A DNA stretch of 64,000 nt from CALLVF01 sp964632205 (GCA_964632205.1 CAZWBE010000001.1:62001-126000), one strand, 5' to 3'. Counted from the stretch's first letter, positions 52,338-61,808 are shown. Translations and numbers: made by a program. The notes: generated by a model not told the origin, from the letters alone.

Positions 52338-52601
52338 ATGTTTAATCCATTCGGAGCTTTGGGTGATTTGCAAAAATTAAGACAACAAGCCCAACAAATG
52401 CAACAATCGCTTCAACAAGAACAAGTAGTCGTCGATAAAAATGGTGTCAGAGTAATAGTTCGTGGTGATCAAATAATTGAAAGTGTTGAGATCGACGGCG
52501 TAATTGAAAACCGGATCGCCGATGCTATTAATGAGGCAATAAAAAAAACCCAAGAGTTAGCGGCGAGAAAATTAATCGAGATCTCAAGCCAACAAAAATA
52601 A
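52338..52601 (+). CDS. ybaB: YbaB/EbfC-type nucleoid protein
   Basis: 87 residues: MFNPFGALGDLQKLRQQAQQ, MQQSLQQEQVVV, VDIDGVI-type turn, and a C-terminal helix, the YbaB fold that binds DNA as a dimer. It starts five bases after dnaX, the conserved dnaX-ybaB-recR arrangement, although recR is about 1.2 kb away and on the other strand here. ATG 52338 is the start; an upstream frame inside dnaX is not conserved-looking. Confidence 0.88.
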   Translation: MFNPFGALGDLQKLRQQAQQMQQSLQQEQVVVDKNGVRVIVRGDQIIESVEIDGVIENRIADAINEAIKKTQELAARKLIEISSQQK

Positions 52602-52644
52602 TTTTTATAAACCTTATTTATCTCTAATCAGCTTAATCATTTTT

Positions 52645-53598
52645 ATGATCAAGCTTTTTTCTGGTAGCGCTCATCCAAAACTAAGCGAAGAGATTAGCAA
52701 ATTAATCAATCTTCCCTTAGCAAAAGCACAAATCGTCCGTTTTAACAATTCGGAGGTAAAAGTCACTATTAAAGAAGATGTTAAACAGACAACTTGCGTT
52801 GTCATTCAACCAACTGCCAATCCCACCGACACTCATTTGATGGAACTTTTTTTCTTTTGTGATGCTTTAAGGCGGCAGGAGGCAAAATATGTTATCGGCT
52901 ACATTCCTTATTTTGGTTATGCTCGTCAAGATATTCAACATCAACCAGGAGAGTGTGTCTCTGCTAATGTTATCATCCGTTTTTTAGAATCAATTGGCTT
53001 TAATAAAATATACACCATTGATCTTCACGATGAAGCCACCGAAGGGGTTTTTTCCATTCCTTTTAAAAATTTAAGTGCTCTTCCCTTACTGGCTAAGGCT
53101 GTTAAAGAATATCTTATCTCAACAAATTTTCGCGAGACAGCGAATATCATACCAGAGAAAGTAATGATTGTTTCCCCAGATCAAGGCGGTATTGAGCGAG
53201 CCAGAAAGTTTGGCGAGAGTTTTTTTGGCCATCCGAACTTTTCCCTTGCCGTAATTGAAAAAAAACGCCACTTAGAAAAAATTCACACTTCCCAAGCATT
53301 AGATCTATATGGTAATATCAAAAACAAAATAGCTATTTTAGTTGACGATTTAACTACCTCTGGAGGAACATTGATTAATGCCGCCCAGTTATGTTTAAAA
53401 AATGGCGCGACAGAAGTTATTGCGAGCGTTGTTCATCATGATTTTGCCAAAGAAGCACCGGAAAAAATCCAAAATTCTCCTTTAAAAAAATTCTTCACCA
53501 CCAACACGATTGCTCTTCAACCAGAACAAAAATTTTCCAAATTAGAAGAAATTTCAATCGCTAACTTAATTGCCCAAGAACTGAAGAATTTTCTTTAA
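52645..53598 (+). CDS. prs: Ribose-phosphate pyrophosphokinase
   Basis: 317 residues, normal length. MIKLFSGSAHPKLSEEISKL, FNNSEVKVTI, the catalytic FGYARQD with GESVSA-like GECVSANVI, and the PRPP loop VDDLTTSGGTLINAA all match. It makes PRPP for nucleotide synthesis or salvage, one of few central-metabolism enzymes in the window. Confidence 0.94.
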   Translation: MIKLFSGSAHPKLSEEISKLINLPLAKAQIVRFNNSEVKVTIKEDVKQTTCVVIQPTANPTDTHLMELFFFCDALRRQEAKYVIGYIPYFGYARQDIQHQPGECVSANVIIRFLESIGFNKIYTIDLHDEATEGVFSIPFKNLSALPLLAKAVKEYLISTNFRETANIIPEKVMIVSPDQGGIERARKFGESFFGHPNFSLAVIEKKRHLEKIHTSQALDLYGNIKNKIAILVDDLTTSGGTLINAAQLCLKNGATEVIASVVHHDFAKEAPEKIQNSPLKKFFTTNTIALQPEQKFSKLEEISIANLIAQELKNFL

Positions 53599-53813
53599 TA
53601 TTATCCAATATCACTTAAATAAGAAAACAATTTAAATGGCTTCATTTTCTCTTGTTTTTCTATTTTTATTAAATACTTATTAAATAAAGGTTATAGTCTC
53701 TTATTTAAAAAGCTGTGTTTAATTTTATTTTCTTAATCCTAAAAAGTATTCCTATTCACTCATTACTTAAAAAACCATCCTTTAATTTTCAAAAATGTGA
53801 TTATATTTCTAAA
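53599..53813. other. Intergenic region, nothing recognised
   Basis: 215 AT-rich bases between convergent prs and recR. I see no gene, RNA or clear terminator. Confidence 0.5.
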
Positions 53814-54431
53814 TTAAAATTCCTTTCTTCCCTCAATTGCCTTTTTCAAGGTCATATAATCGGCGTACTCTAAATTAGCTCCTATTGGTAAACCATAACC
53901 TAAACGAGTAATTTTAATCTTTGCGTGATAAGGTTTGAGTTTCTCTTTAATGTACATTGCGGTTGCTTCTCCTTCAATGTCAGGATTGGTAGCTAAAATT
54001 ATTTCTTTTAAATCACTTACTGGCAAAACCAGCAATTTTTTAACTCTCTCTATCAGCGGTTTTATTTTAATATCCTCCGGGCCAATACGATTGAGAGGGT
54101 CAATCCGGCCATGAAGAACATGATAAACTCCTTGATAAATATTACCGGTTTCAAAAGAAATAATATCAAGCACTTCCTCAACCACCGCAATGGTACCTTG
54201 GTCGCGTTGCGGATCACGGCAAATTGAACAAAGATCATCTTCAGTTAGATTAAAACAATTTCGACATAAGCGAGTTTTTCCTTTAAGATGGGCGATATTT
54301 TCAGCAAATTCTTTCAAATCTTTTTCTGGTAGTCTCAGAAAATAAAAAGCTAACCGATTGGCTGTTTTTTCACCAATCCCTGGTAGTCTTTCCAGAAAAA
54401 GACTTATTTTTTTCAAATTATGCGGTAACAT
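53814..54431 (-). CDS. recR: Recombination protein RecR
   Basis: 205 residues: helix-hairpin-helix LERLPGIGEKTANRLAFYFL, zinc finger CRNCFNLTEDDLCSICRD, and the Toprim domain ATNPDIEGEATAMYIKEKLK, with ITRLGYGLPIGANLEYAD at the end. RecR acts with RecO and RecF in gap repair. Normal length. It lies after rnj on the same strand. Confidence 0.95.
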   Translation of the reverse strand: MLPHNLKKISLFLERLPGIGEKTANRLAFYFLRLPEKDLKEFAENIAHLKGKTRLCRNCFNLTEDDLCSICRDPQRDQGTIAVVEEVLDIISFETGNIYQGVYHVLHGRIDPLNRIGPEDIKIKPLIERVKKLLVLPVSDLKEIILATNPDIEGEATAMYIKEKLKPYHAKIKITRLGYGLPIGANLEYADYMTLKKAIEGRKEF

Positions 54432-54539
54432 TTTAATATTTAAACTATTAAAAACATCCTTTTTTTACTTCCCCAAAATATGTATGATTGTATTTCGGGA
54501 AAATAATTTTAATCTTAAAGTGGTAAACTTTGATTTTTT

Positions 54540-56219
54540 CTAAACTTGAACCATCTCAACAATCACCAATGGTTGTCGACCGCGCTTATGGTGAAAAAAA
54601 TCTTCTAGTTCCTCAATAATATTTTTTTTGGCGCTGACGACATCAATTCGACCTCCCCTCGGTTTCAACAATTTTTCAACTAATCGGGTGGCTTCTTCAT
54701 ATAAAATCTTTTCCTCTTTTTCAAAAACAAATCCTCGGGATAAAATTTTTGGTCGGGTAACTAACATTCCTTGTCGATTTATAATTAAAAAAACAAAAAC
54801 AATCCCTTCTGTTGCCAGTGTTTTTCTATCGCGTAGAACAACATTACCCACATCTCCTACCCCATAAGCATCAACATAAATATTCTTAATCTCTATCGGT
54901 GCTCCTTTATAGGCGTCAACACCTTTTTTCCCTTGCCTAAACCAAACTGTTTCTCCCTCTTCCAAACCCAAAACGCGCTCTTTTGGATAACCCAAATCAG
55001 CCACTAATTTTTGATACTGCTTTTGATGACGCAGAGTACCACCGATGGGAATAAAAAATTTCGGCTGAGTAAAACGAATAAGGAATTTTAAATCTTCTTG
55101 ATTGCCATGACCGGAGGAGTGAAGCTGATCAGCGATATCCGAATAGTATACATCGGCTCCTTGACTAATTAAATCTTCAATAAGACTATAAACCTCGTTC
55201 TCGTTGCCGGGGATAGGGTCGGAGGAAAAAATAATTTTATCACCGGGCCTGATTTTAACATAAGGGTTTTGATCATTAGCTAATTTTACCAAAGCGGAAC
55301 CATACTGTCCTTGTGAACCGGCAACAATTAAGCAAATCTTATTAGGAGGGTATCTAACTACTTCCTCCTCAGAAATAAGTAATTGATGGGGAAGAGGTAA
55401 ATAACCAATTTGAGAAGCCAACCTGGTGTTTTCTTTCATTGAACGACCCAAAAAAGTAATCTTTCTGTTGAATTTTATTGCCGCCTCAATACATTGACGA
55501 ATCCGCGAAATATTTGATGAAAAAGTCGTCATAATAAATTTACCAACGGTCTTTCTCATTTCATCCTCAAATGTTTTTCCTACAATTTTTTCCGAAAGAG
55601 TTAATCCCGGTCGCTCAGCTCCCAAACAATCTGATAAAAGACAGATAATTCCTTCCTGGCCAGCTTTGGTAATTTCATAAAAATCAGGCGGCGGTCCATA
55701 AGGCGGTGTCAAGTCAAATTTAAAATCACCTCCGTGATAAAAATTACCAACCGGCGTCTTGATCAAAATATGAGTGGTGTCGGGAATAGAATGAGTTATG
55801 GGTAGAAACTTGACTCGAAAGTCACCAAAAAGATATTCTTTTCGATAATTAATTTGATCAACTTTTATTCTCATACCAAACTCTTTAAACTTGTTTTCAA
55901 CAAATGCCGCCGTTAATTTACTGGCTAAAACTGGTGGTTGACCTAATTGATCATAATGATAGGGAAGAGCGGAAGTGTGATCTTCATGGCCATGAGTTAA
56001 AAGCACCGCTTGAATATGGGAAATCTTATCAGTTAGATAAGAAATGTCAGGAATAACAAAATCCACTCCCAACTCAGTCTCCTTAGGAAAGCCAATTCCG
56101 CAATCAACGATTAAAATATCTTTTAACCGTTCATTTTCATAGAGTTCATAAAGATACATATTCTTCGTCACATCAGTTATCCCACCCAGAGGAATAAAAC
56201 GTAGTTTGTATGTACTCAT
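54540..56219 (-). CDS. rnj: Ribonuclease J
   Basis: About 559 residues of the metallo-beta-lactamase/beta-CASP family. LTHGHEDHTSALPY is the HxHxDH zinc motif, SIPDTTHILIKTPVG and HGGDFKFD the following blocks, and the beta-CASP part contains GSQGQYGSALVKL and SSGHGNQEDLKFL. RNase J has 5' exonuclease and endonuclease activity and is the main RNA decay enzyme where RNase E is missing. ATG 56219 was chosen over a TTG nine bases upstream. Confidence 0.94.
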   Translation of the reverse strand: MSTYKLRFIPLGGITDVTKNMYLYELYENERLKDILIVDCGIGFPKETELGVDFVIPDISYLTDKISHIQAVLLTHGHEDHTSALPYHYDQLGQPPVLASKLTAAFVENKFKEFGMRIKVDQINYRKEYLFGDFRVKFLPITHSIPDTTHILIKTPVGNFYHGGDFKFDLTPPYGPPPDFYEITKAGQEGIICLLSDCLGAERPGLTLSEKIVGKTFEDEMRKTVGKFIMTTFSSNISRIRQCIEAAIKFNRKITFLGRSMKENTRLASQIGYLPLPHQLLISEEEVVRYPPNKICLIVAGSQGQYGSALVKLANDQNPYVKIRPGDKIIFSSDPIPGNENEVYSLIEDLISQGADVYYSDIADQLHSSGHGNQEDLKFLIRFTQPKFFIPIGGTLRHQKQYQKLVADLGYPKERVLGLEEGETVWFRQGKKGVDAYKGAPIEIKNIYVDAYGVGDVGNVVLRDRKTLATEGIVFVFLIINRQGMLVTRPKILSRGFVFEKEEKILYEEATRLVEKLLKPRGGRIDVVSAKKNIIEELEDFFHHKRGRQPLVIVEMVQV

Positions 56220-56230
56220 TTTGTCCAATA

Positions 56231-56272
56231 GTTATAATAAATATATTGATTATAGCAATTGTTTTTTAAAAT
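56231..56272. promoter_or_regulatory. Divergent, overlapping promoters for rnj and the SufT-like gene
   Basis: Minus strand: TTGCTA (56253-56258), 16 bases, TATAAC (56231-56236), 11 bases before rnj. Plus strand: TTGATT (56246-56251), 15 bases, TAAAAT (56267-56272), five bases before the ATG at 56278. Both are suboptimal and interleaved. Confidence 0.35.
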
Positions 56273-56277
56273 CTCTT

Positions 56278-56607
56278 ATGAAAAAAATCACTAAAAAACA
56301 AATATGGGAAATATTAGAGCAAGTAATTGACCCAGAACTTAATATTTCAATTATTGATCTTGGTCTTGTTTATAATGTCTTCGTCAAAACCACAAATACC
56401 AAACAAAACAAATCACCCCAGGTAAGAATCGTTATGACATTAACAACCATTGGCTGTCCTCTTGTTTCGGTAATTGAACAAGAGATTAAAAATAAATTAT
56501 CTACCCTTGGTATTAGCCATGATAATATTAAAGTCGAATTAACTTTTGACCCACCTTGGTCGATGGAAAGAATGTCGGCTAAGGCTAAGGCTTTGTTGGG
56601 TATATAA
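56278..56607 (+). CDS. MIP18/SufT-like (DUF59) protein
   Basis: 109 residues: WEILEQVIDPELNISIIDLG, LVYNV, LTTIGCPLVSVIEQEI and FDPPWSMERMS, all typical of the MIP18/PaaD/SufT family, which helps mature Fe-S proteins. The single Cys in GCPL is the conserved one. No SufBCDS genes are in the window; MtaB is the only obvious Fe-S client here. Divergent from rnj. Confidence 0.82.
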   Translation: MKKITKKQIWEILEQVIDPELNISIIDLGLVYNVFVKTTNTKQNKSPQVRIVMTLTTIGCPLVSVIEQEIKNKLSTLGISHDNIKVELTFDPPWSMERMSAKAKALLGI

Positions 56608-56625
56608 ATTAATTTTATTTTTTCT

Positions 56626-57132
56626 ATGTCGACAAAGGGAGGTTTTTGGGAAGATACTTTCGAACAATTAGTCGAGTTGGGCGCCTCAACCACGAAAAAA
56701 ACCGCCCAAGCAGTGGCTCATAATTTTAGTCCTCTAACTATTATTGAAAAAATTATTAATCCTCAATCTTCTTCTGTAGAAGCTTTGCCATCAAAAAAGA
56801 ATAATCACACTCCGCTTAATTTCGAAAAATTAGAAAAAAACTACCAAAAACAGGATGAACAAAAAACCGCTATTCTTCGTCAACGACTATTCCAATTGGT
56901 AAAAAAAGGCGAAGAAGAAATTCTCATGAAAAAATACCAAGAAAAAATTGTAAAAAAAAGACAAGAAACCTACAAGGAGCAGGAAAAAAAGAGAAGGGAA
57001 GAGGAGAGGAAGAAGGAACTAACTGAAACAGCATCGTTGCCACAGGGTAAAATCCGTCGTAGCATTTTCACTCCTCTTAAAGTGGCTAGACGCCGATTGA
57101 CAGAAGTCAAACCAGCTGCTGGAAAACAATAA
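56626..57132 (+). CDS. Basic coiled-coil protein of unknown function
   Basis: 168 residues. The first 40 read GFWEDTFEQLVELGASTTKK and look helical; about 85-135 is a long charged helix (KKGEEEILMKKYQEKIVKKR and KEQEKKRREEERKK), probably coiled coil, and the tail is basic. No membrane segment. It starts 18 bases after the SufT-like gene, so the two may be co-transcribed. I do not recognise the family; it resembles lineage-specific Patescibacteria proteins only in general composition. Confidence 0.6.
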   Translation: MSTKGGFWEDTFEQLVELGASTTKKTAQAVAHNFSPLTIIEKIINPQSSSVEALPSKKNNHTPLNFEKLEKNYQKQDEQKTAILRQRLFQLVKKGEEEILMKKYQEKIVKKRQETYKEQEKKRREEERKKELTETASLPQGKIRRSIFTPLKVARRRLTEVKPAAGKQ

Positions 57133-57269
57133 ATAACCTGATAAATATTTAACTTTGCTTTCATCATTTTTTAATTCTGTTTAATAATTTTAAAAACTTT
57201 CATAACTAAGTTATTGTCAAGTAATTAAAGTAAAAAAAAATCCTTTAAATCTTAAACTAAGAAAAAATT

Positions 57270-57278
57270 TGCTATACT
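57270..57278 (+). promoter_or_regulatory. Extended -10 box for tRNA-Pro
   Basis: TGC followed by TATACT (57273-57278), 13 bases before the tRNA gene. Confidence 0.5.
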
Positions 57279-57291
57279 TTTAATCAAATTT

Positions 57292-57366
57292 CGGAGACTA
57301 GTTCATCGGTAGAACGCTCGGTTCGGGACCGAGAGGTAAAGGGTTCAATTCCCTTGTCTCCGACCA
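57292..57366 (+). tRNA. tRNA-Pro (anticodon CGG) with encoded CCA
   Basis: Cloverleaf with acceptor CGGAGAC/GTCTCCG, anticodon stem CTCGG/CCGAG, loop TTCGGGA (CGG), T arm GGTTCAATTCC. Discriminator A at 57363 is followed by CCA, unlike the other three tRNAs in the window. Confidence 0.95.
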
Positions 57367-57684
57367 TTTATTAGCTGATAAGCAAATTAGCCTTACACCC
57401 ATCATACCTCATCCCCAATCCAACCGCCCCGGTTGTATAGATACTGCTCCAACACTCTAAAATAAGGTTTTCTATAATTTTGTTATAGAAAATAAATTAA
57501 ATAGTTATGTATATCTTCTTCCGATCGTGACAAAAATGCCATCGCTTTTCTGGTAAAAAAATCATAAAAAAACCTTTTTTTATAGATATTTAGCTCGTTG
57601 CCAAGCTCCGTATACGACCTGGCAGGTCGTATAGGAGTTAATGCGATGTTGACAAAATAGTAACTAATACCAATTTAGCTGTTT
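57367..57684 (+). other. Intergenic region rich in hairpins
   Basis: About 320 bases without a gene. It holds CAACCG-CCC-CGGTTG (57421-57435), a perfect 10-base-pair hairpin TTTTCTATAA/TTATAGAAAA (57468-57477 with 57483-57492), and the palindromic repeat at 57593-57637. Similar TGACAAAA words flank the last portion near 57528 and 57650, and ATCGC/GCGAT pair across it. Confidence 0.5.
57593..57637 (+). repeat. Palindromic repeat, intergenic copy
   Basis: GCTCGTTGCCAAGCTC, then TATACGACCTG-G-CAGGTCGTATA, an 11-base-pair perfect inverted repeat extended by CTCC/GGAG with one bulged G. The same element, reverse-complemented and with a different spacer, is at 1817-1860 inside mtaB. Confidence 0.75.
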
Positions 57685-57693
57685 TGTTATAAT
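57685..57693 (+). promoter_or_regulatory. Extended -10 promoter of cysS, leaderless geometry
   Basis: TGT followed by perfect TATAAT (57688-57693), ending seven bases before the cysS ATG at 57701. Confidence 0.55.
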
Positions 57694-57700
57694 TTCTTTC

Positions 57701-59143
57701 ATGTATCTATACAATACCGCCAGCCGTCAGGTAGAAAAATTTTCTCCCCTTAACCCACCTTTAGTCACTCTCTACACTTGTGGCCCAACTGTTTATGATT
57801 ATACTCATATCGGCCATCTGCGCACTTACACTAATAATGATTTGTTAAAAAGAACCCTTACTTATTTAGGTTATCAAGTAAAACATGTGATGAATATTAC
57901 CGACGTTGGCCATCTTACTGGCGATGATGATTCTGGGGAGGATAAACTGGAAAAAGGTGCCCGAAAAACAGGAAAAACCGTCTGGGAAATCGCTAGCTTT
58001 TTTACTGATTTCTTCTTTCAAAGCACCGATGCCTTAAATATTTTAAGACCCGACATTGTTTCCCCGGCAACTAAGCATATTGAGGCGATGATTAAACTTA
58101 TTCAAGTTTTAGAAAAAAAAGGCTACACTTATGAAACAAAAGAAGCCTTATATTTTGATATCGCCAAGTTCAAAAATTATGGCCGGTTGTCTGGCCAACC
58201 ACTCTCAGAAAAAGTTCAAGCGGCGCGGGAGGAAGTCTACCTTGATCCGGAAAAAAAACATCCGGCAGATTTTGCTCTTTGGTTTAAAAGAGTTGGCCGC
58301 TTTGCTAATCACACCATGCACTGGCCTTCGCCCTGGGGAGAAGGCTTTCCAGGCTGGCACATTGAGTGTTCAGCGATGAGCATGCAATATTTAGGAGAAA
58401 CGATTGATATTCATGCCGGCGGCGTTGATCATATCCCAATTCACCATGAAAATGAAATCGCCCAATCAGAAGCTGCCACCGGAAAACCTTTTGTTAATTT
58501 CTGGTTTCATAATAATTTTGTCACGGTTGACGGTGAAAAAATGAGTAAATCTTTGAATAACTTCTATACAATTAAAGAGATTAAAAATAAAAATATTGAC
58601 CCTCTAGCTTTACGCTTTCTTTTTCTCCAATCCCATTATCGCCAATTATTAAACTTCACTTGGCAAGCCGCTTTTGCCGCTCAGGAAGGGTATAACAAAC
58701 TTAAAGAATATGTCTTAAATTTAAGAAAACAAAAAGAGCGAACTCTTATTTCTCAAGAAAAATTAAATCAGATAGAGCATTACCGTCAACGTTTTATCAA
58801 TGCGATAACTAATGATCTTCAAATCCCACAAGCAGTTGCTGTGATGTGGGAAATGGTTAAATCAAATATTCCCTCTCCAGATAAACTTGACTTGGTCTAC
58901 GAATTCGATCAAGTTTTTGGCTTAAAGCTTAATGCCATAAGGGAAGAATTAATCCCACCAGAAGTTATCAAATTAGCCCAAGAAAGAGAAGAGGCAAGAA
59001 AGGCAAAAAATTTTGAAAAAGCCGATCAGTTGCGAAAAAAAATTAAGGATTTAGGTTACGAAATTGAAGATTTAAAAGAAACTTTCCAAATCAAAAAATA
59101 CCAATCTCAAATCAACCATCTTAAAGATGAAAAAATATCTTAA
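57701..59143 (+). CDS. cysS: Cysteinyl-tRNA synthetase
   Basis: 480 residues, normal length. VTLYTCGPTVYDYTHIGHLR holds the zinc Cys and the HIGH motif, GWHIECSAMSMQYLG and DIHAGGVDHIPIHHENEIAQ the other zinc ligands, and GEKMSKSLNNF the KMSKS loop. The C-terminal DALR region with EREEARKAKNFEKADQLRKK is present. The following permease gene starts 17 bases inside its end. Confidence 0.96.
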   Translation: MYLYNTASRQVEKFSPLNPPLVTLYTCGPTVYDYTHIGHLRTYTNNDLLKRTLTYLGYQVKHVMNITDVGHLTGDDDSGEDKLEKGARKTGKTVWEIASFFTDFFFQSTDALNILRPDIVSPATKHIEAMIKLIQVLEKKGYTYETKEALYFDIAKFKNYGRLSGQPLSEKVQAAREEVYLDPEKKHPADFALWFKRVGRFANHTMHWPSPWGEGFPGWHIECSAMSMQYLGETIDIHAGGVDHIPIHHENEIAQSEAATGKPFVNFWFHNNFVTVDGEKMSKSLNNFYTIKEIKNKNIDPLALRFLFLQSHYRQLLNFTWQAAFAAQEGYNKLKEYVLNLRKQKERTLISQEKLNQIEHYRQRFINAITNDLQIPQAVAVMWEMVKSNIPSPDKLDLVYEFDQVFGLKLNAIREELIPPEVIKLAQEREEARKAKNFEKADQLRKKIKDLGYEIEDLKETFQIKKYQSQINHLKDEKIS

Positions 59144-59918
59144 AATTTTTCAAATTACCCTTTCTCAATATTTTGTTTATCGCTTAAGTTTTATCCTCTG
59201 GCGAGTAAGAAACATTTTTGGGTTGATATTTCTTTATTTTTTATGGACAAGCGTTTTTGCTCACCAATCAACAATTTTTTCATATACGCCTGTTCAAATA
59301 AGTACTTATGTCCTCTTGATTAATATTCTCTCTTCACTTGTTTTAGGCACTCGTACTCCTGATGTTGCCACCGATATTCTCAATGGTGATCTTGCTAATT
59401 ATCTTGTTAAACCCATTTCTTTTTTAAAATTTATAATCACTAAAGAAGTCGCCGACAAAATTTTAAATCTTATTTTTTCCATTATCGAAATTATTTTTTT
59501 AATCATCATATTTCAGCCCCAAATCTTAATCCAAAAAAACCCCTCTCATTATTTTTTTTTCAGTCTTGTTCTTACTATTGCTATCACCATCTCATTTTTC
59601 ATCTCATTACTGCTTTCTTTTGTTGCTTTTTGGTCGGCAGAAATATGGGCTCCCCGGTTTATCTATCTTGTTTTAATTTCTCTTATTGCGGGAACTTTAT
59701 TCCCTTTAGATATTCTCCCTTCACCAATTTATAATTTTCTCCTGATTACTCCTTTTCCCTACTTAGTTTATTTTCCGGCAAAAATTTATCTTCATGGCTT
59801 CTCTCCAAATCAAATCTATCCACTTATCATCAGTATTTTCTGGAGTATTATCCTTTATAAGATTACTTTAACTCTTTGGAAGAAAGGAATTAAAAATTAT
59901 AGCGCTTATGGACGATAA
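59127..59918 (+). CDS. ABC-2 type exporter permease 1
   Basis: 263 residues with six hydrophobic segments (about 22-42, 58-80, 110-130, 145-175, 180-200, 232-255). It carries TRTPDVATDILNGDLANYLVKPIS near residue 75, where G.L...LLKP is conserved in the DUF990/ABC2_membrane_6 family. It forms a heteromeric exporter with the next two genes. Start overlaps cysS. Confidence 0.78.
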   Translation: MKKYLKIFQITLSQYFVYRLSFILWRVRNIFGLIFLYFLWTSVFAHQSTIFSYTPVQISTYVLLINILSSLVLGTRTPDVATDILNGDLANYLVKPISFLKFIITKEVADKILNLIFSIIEIIFLIIIFQPQILIQKNPSHYFFFSLVLTIAITISFFISLLLSFVAFWSAEIWAPRFIYLVLISLIAGTLFPLDILPSPIYNFLLITPFPYLVYFPAKIYLHGFSPNQIYPLIISIFWSIILYKITLTLWKKGIKNYSAYGR

Positions 59919-59964
59919 TCATTGGTGAGAAAAAGAGAAATCTTTATAATTTCTTTTAATATTT

Positions 59965-60744
59965 ATGCGACACCATTTAAAAATCTTCTGGTCATTAAGT
60001 CTCATCAGCATTAAAACCATGCTTACTCATCGTGTTGGAGTAATTTCTTTTATGTTAGGAAAAATTATCCGATTTATCATCTTTTTCCTTTTTATTTATT
60101 ATCTTCTGACTAAAACCCGTTTTATCGCTGGATATAATCTTAATCAAGCCCTTCTATTTTTTTTAACCTTCAATTTTATTGACACTTTAAGCCAGTTTTT
60201 ATTTCGTGAAGTCTATCGCTTTCGACCTTTAGTTATCTCAGGACAACTAGACTCCATTCTCTTAAAACCTTACCATCCTTTCATTAGAATTCTCTTCGGC
60301 GGCGTTGATATTTTTGATGGCGTCTTGATCATCCCTTACACTCTTTTACTTATTTTTTTTCTTCTTCAACATATGCCTAATTTTATAAATATTGTTTACT
60401 ATCTATTATTTATTCTTAATTCATTAATCATAGCCAGCGGTTTTCATATTCTTGTCCTTGCTTTAGGAATTTTAACTTCCGAGGTTGACCATACCATTAT
60501 GATTTACCGTGATTTTATCCGGATGGTGGCTTTACCGGTTGATATTTATAAAGAACCAATACGAACTTTCCTTACTTTTATCATTCCCGTGGGGATAATG
60601 ATAACAATTCCGGTTAAAGCTTTTTTAGGTCTCCTTTCTTGGCAAATCGTTATCTTCAGTTTTCTTATCTCTTTTGCTTTTTTAATATTTTCATTATATT
60701 TATGGAAGAAGGCCCTTGAAAAATATCAAAGCGTTGGTAGTTAA
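59965..60744 (+). CDS. ABC-2 type exporter permease 2
   Basis: 259 residues, again six membrane segments, with FRPLVISGQLDSILLKPYHPF, the same G.LD..L.KP motif as its partner. It is 46 bases downstream of permease 1. The paired permeases and one ATPase resemble ABC-2 systems reported to export antibiotics or envelope lipids; the substrate here is unknown. Confidence 0.78.
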   Translation: MRHHLKIFWSLSLISIKTMLTHRVGVISFMLGKIIRFIIFFLFIYYLLTKTRFIAGYNLNQALLFFLTFNFIDTLSQFLFREVYRFRPLVISGQLDSILLKPYHPFIRILFGGVDIFDGVLIIPYTLLLIFFLLQHMPNFINIVYYLLFILNSLIIASGFHILVLALGILTSEVDHTIMIYRDFIRMVALPVDIYKEPIRTFLTFIIPVGIMITIPVKAFLGLLSWQIVIFSFLISFAFLIFSLYLWKKALEKYQSVGS

Positions 60745-60842
60745 AATAAAAAAAATGGCTCATAATTAGAGTATATTCATAAGTATTCAGTATAAATAAG
60801 AAAATACCAATAGTATGTAATATTTAAAAAATATCAAAAAAT

Positions 60843-61808
60843 ATGATAACCGTCAAAAATCTAACCAAAATATATCGAACGCCGGTTAAAACTCAAAATT
60901 TACTCAAAGACATATTTTTTCGACAATACAAAGAAAATAAAGCCCTTGATAAAATATCTTTTGAAATAGAAGAAGGTGAATTAGTTGGTTTTATCGGTCC
61001 AAACGGTGCTGGTAAAACCACGACTTTGAAAATCTTATCCGGGGTTCTTCATCCCACTAATGGGTATGTTAATGTTTTAGGTTATACTCCTTTTGATAAG
61101 AAATATTCCTTTTTAAGACAAATTGCTTTTGTGATGGGACAAAAAAATCAATTAATATGGGAATTACCGGCAAGCGATTCATTTCAGCTAACTAAGGAGA
61201 TTTACGAAATTGATGAAGTAATATTTAAAAAAACCATCGATGAATTAATAACCCTTTTAGATTGTCATTCATTTTTAAATAAACCAGTTAAAACCTTATC
61301 GTTAGGACAAAGAATGCGTTTAGAACTTATTAATTCTCTTCTTTATCAACCAAAAATTTTGTTCCTCGATGAACCAACCATTGGTCTTGATATCTTTGCT
61401 CAAACAGCCATCATTAATTTTATCGCCACTTACCAAAGACGCTACCAGGCAACAATCATTTTAACTTCCCATTATATGCAAGATATTCGCCGATTGGCAA
61501 AAAGAGTTATTATTATTAATGAGGGAAAGATTGTTTTTGACGGACACTTAACCAATCTAATTCACCGTTACTCTCAACAAAAAACCATTCATATCATCCT
61601 TGCCGCTCCTTTACCTAGAAACTTTTCTCCTCCTAATAACTTCCAATACCAATATAACTTCCCTGAATTAAAAATTACTATTCCTAAAGAAAAAATCGCC
61701 AGTAGTCTTTCAGCTATTCTAAAACAAATTGAATTTTATGATGTCACCGTTGAAGATGAGTCAATTGAGGAAGTCATAAAAAAAATTTTCAAAAAAACCA
61801 CTCTTTAA
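60843..61808 (+). CDS. ABC transporter ATP-binding protein
   Basis: 321 residues. Walker A GFIGPNGAGKTTTLKIL near 52, Q loop in MGQKNQLIWELPA, signature LSLGQRMRLEL near 155, Walker B ILFLDEPTIGLDI, H switch in LTSHYMQDI. The C-terminal extension of about 80 residues fits the YbhF/DrrA-like group. It is the motor of the exporter formed with the two preceding permeases. Confidence 0.92.
   Translation: MITVKNLTKIYRTPVKTQNLLKDIFFRQYKENKALDKISFEIEEGELVGFIGPNGAGKTTTLKILSGVLHPTNGYVNVLGYTPFDKKYSFLRQIAFVMGQKNQLIWELPASDSFQLTKEIYEIDEVIFKKTIDELITLLDCHSFLNKPVKTLSLGQRMRLELINSLLYQPKILFLDEPTIGLDIFAQTAIINFIATYQRRYQATIILTSHYMQDIRRLAKRVIIINEGKIVFDGHLTNLIHRYSQQKTIHIILAAPLPRNFSPPNNFQYQYNFPELKITIPKEKIASSLSAILKQIEFYDVTVEDESIEEVIKKIFKKTTL

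Noticed and set aside
57421..57435. tRNA remnant or terminator after tRNA-Pro
   Set aside because: Only a 6-base-pair stem without T tract or other cloverleaf arms.
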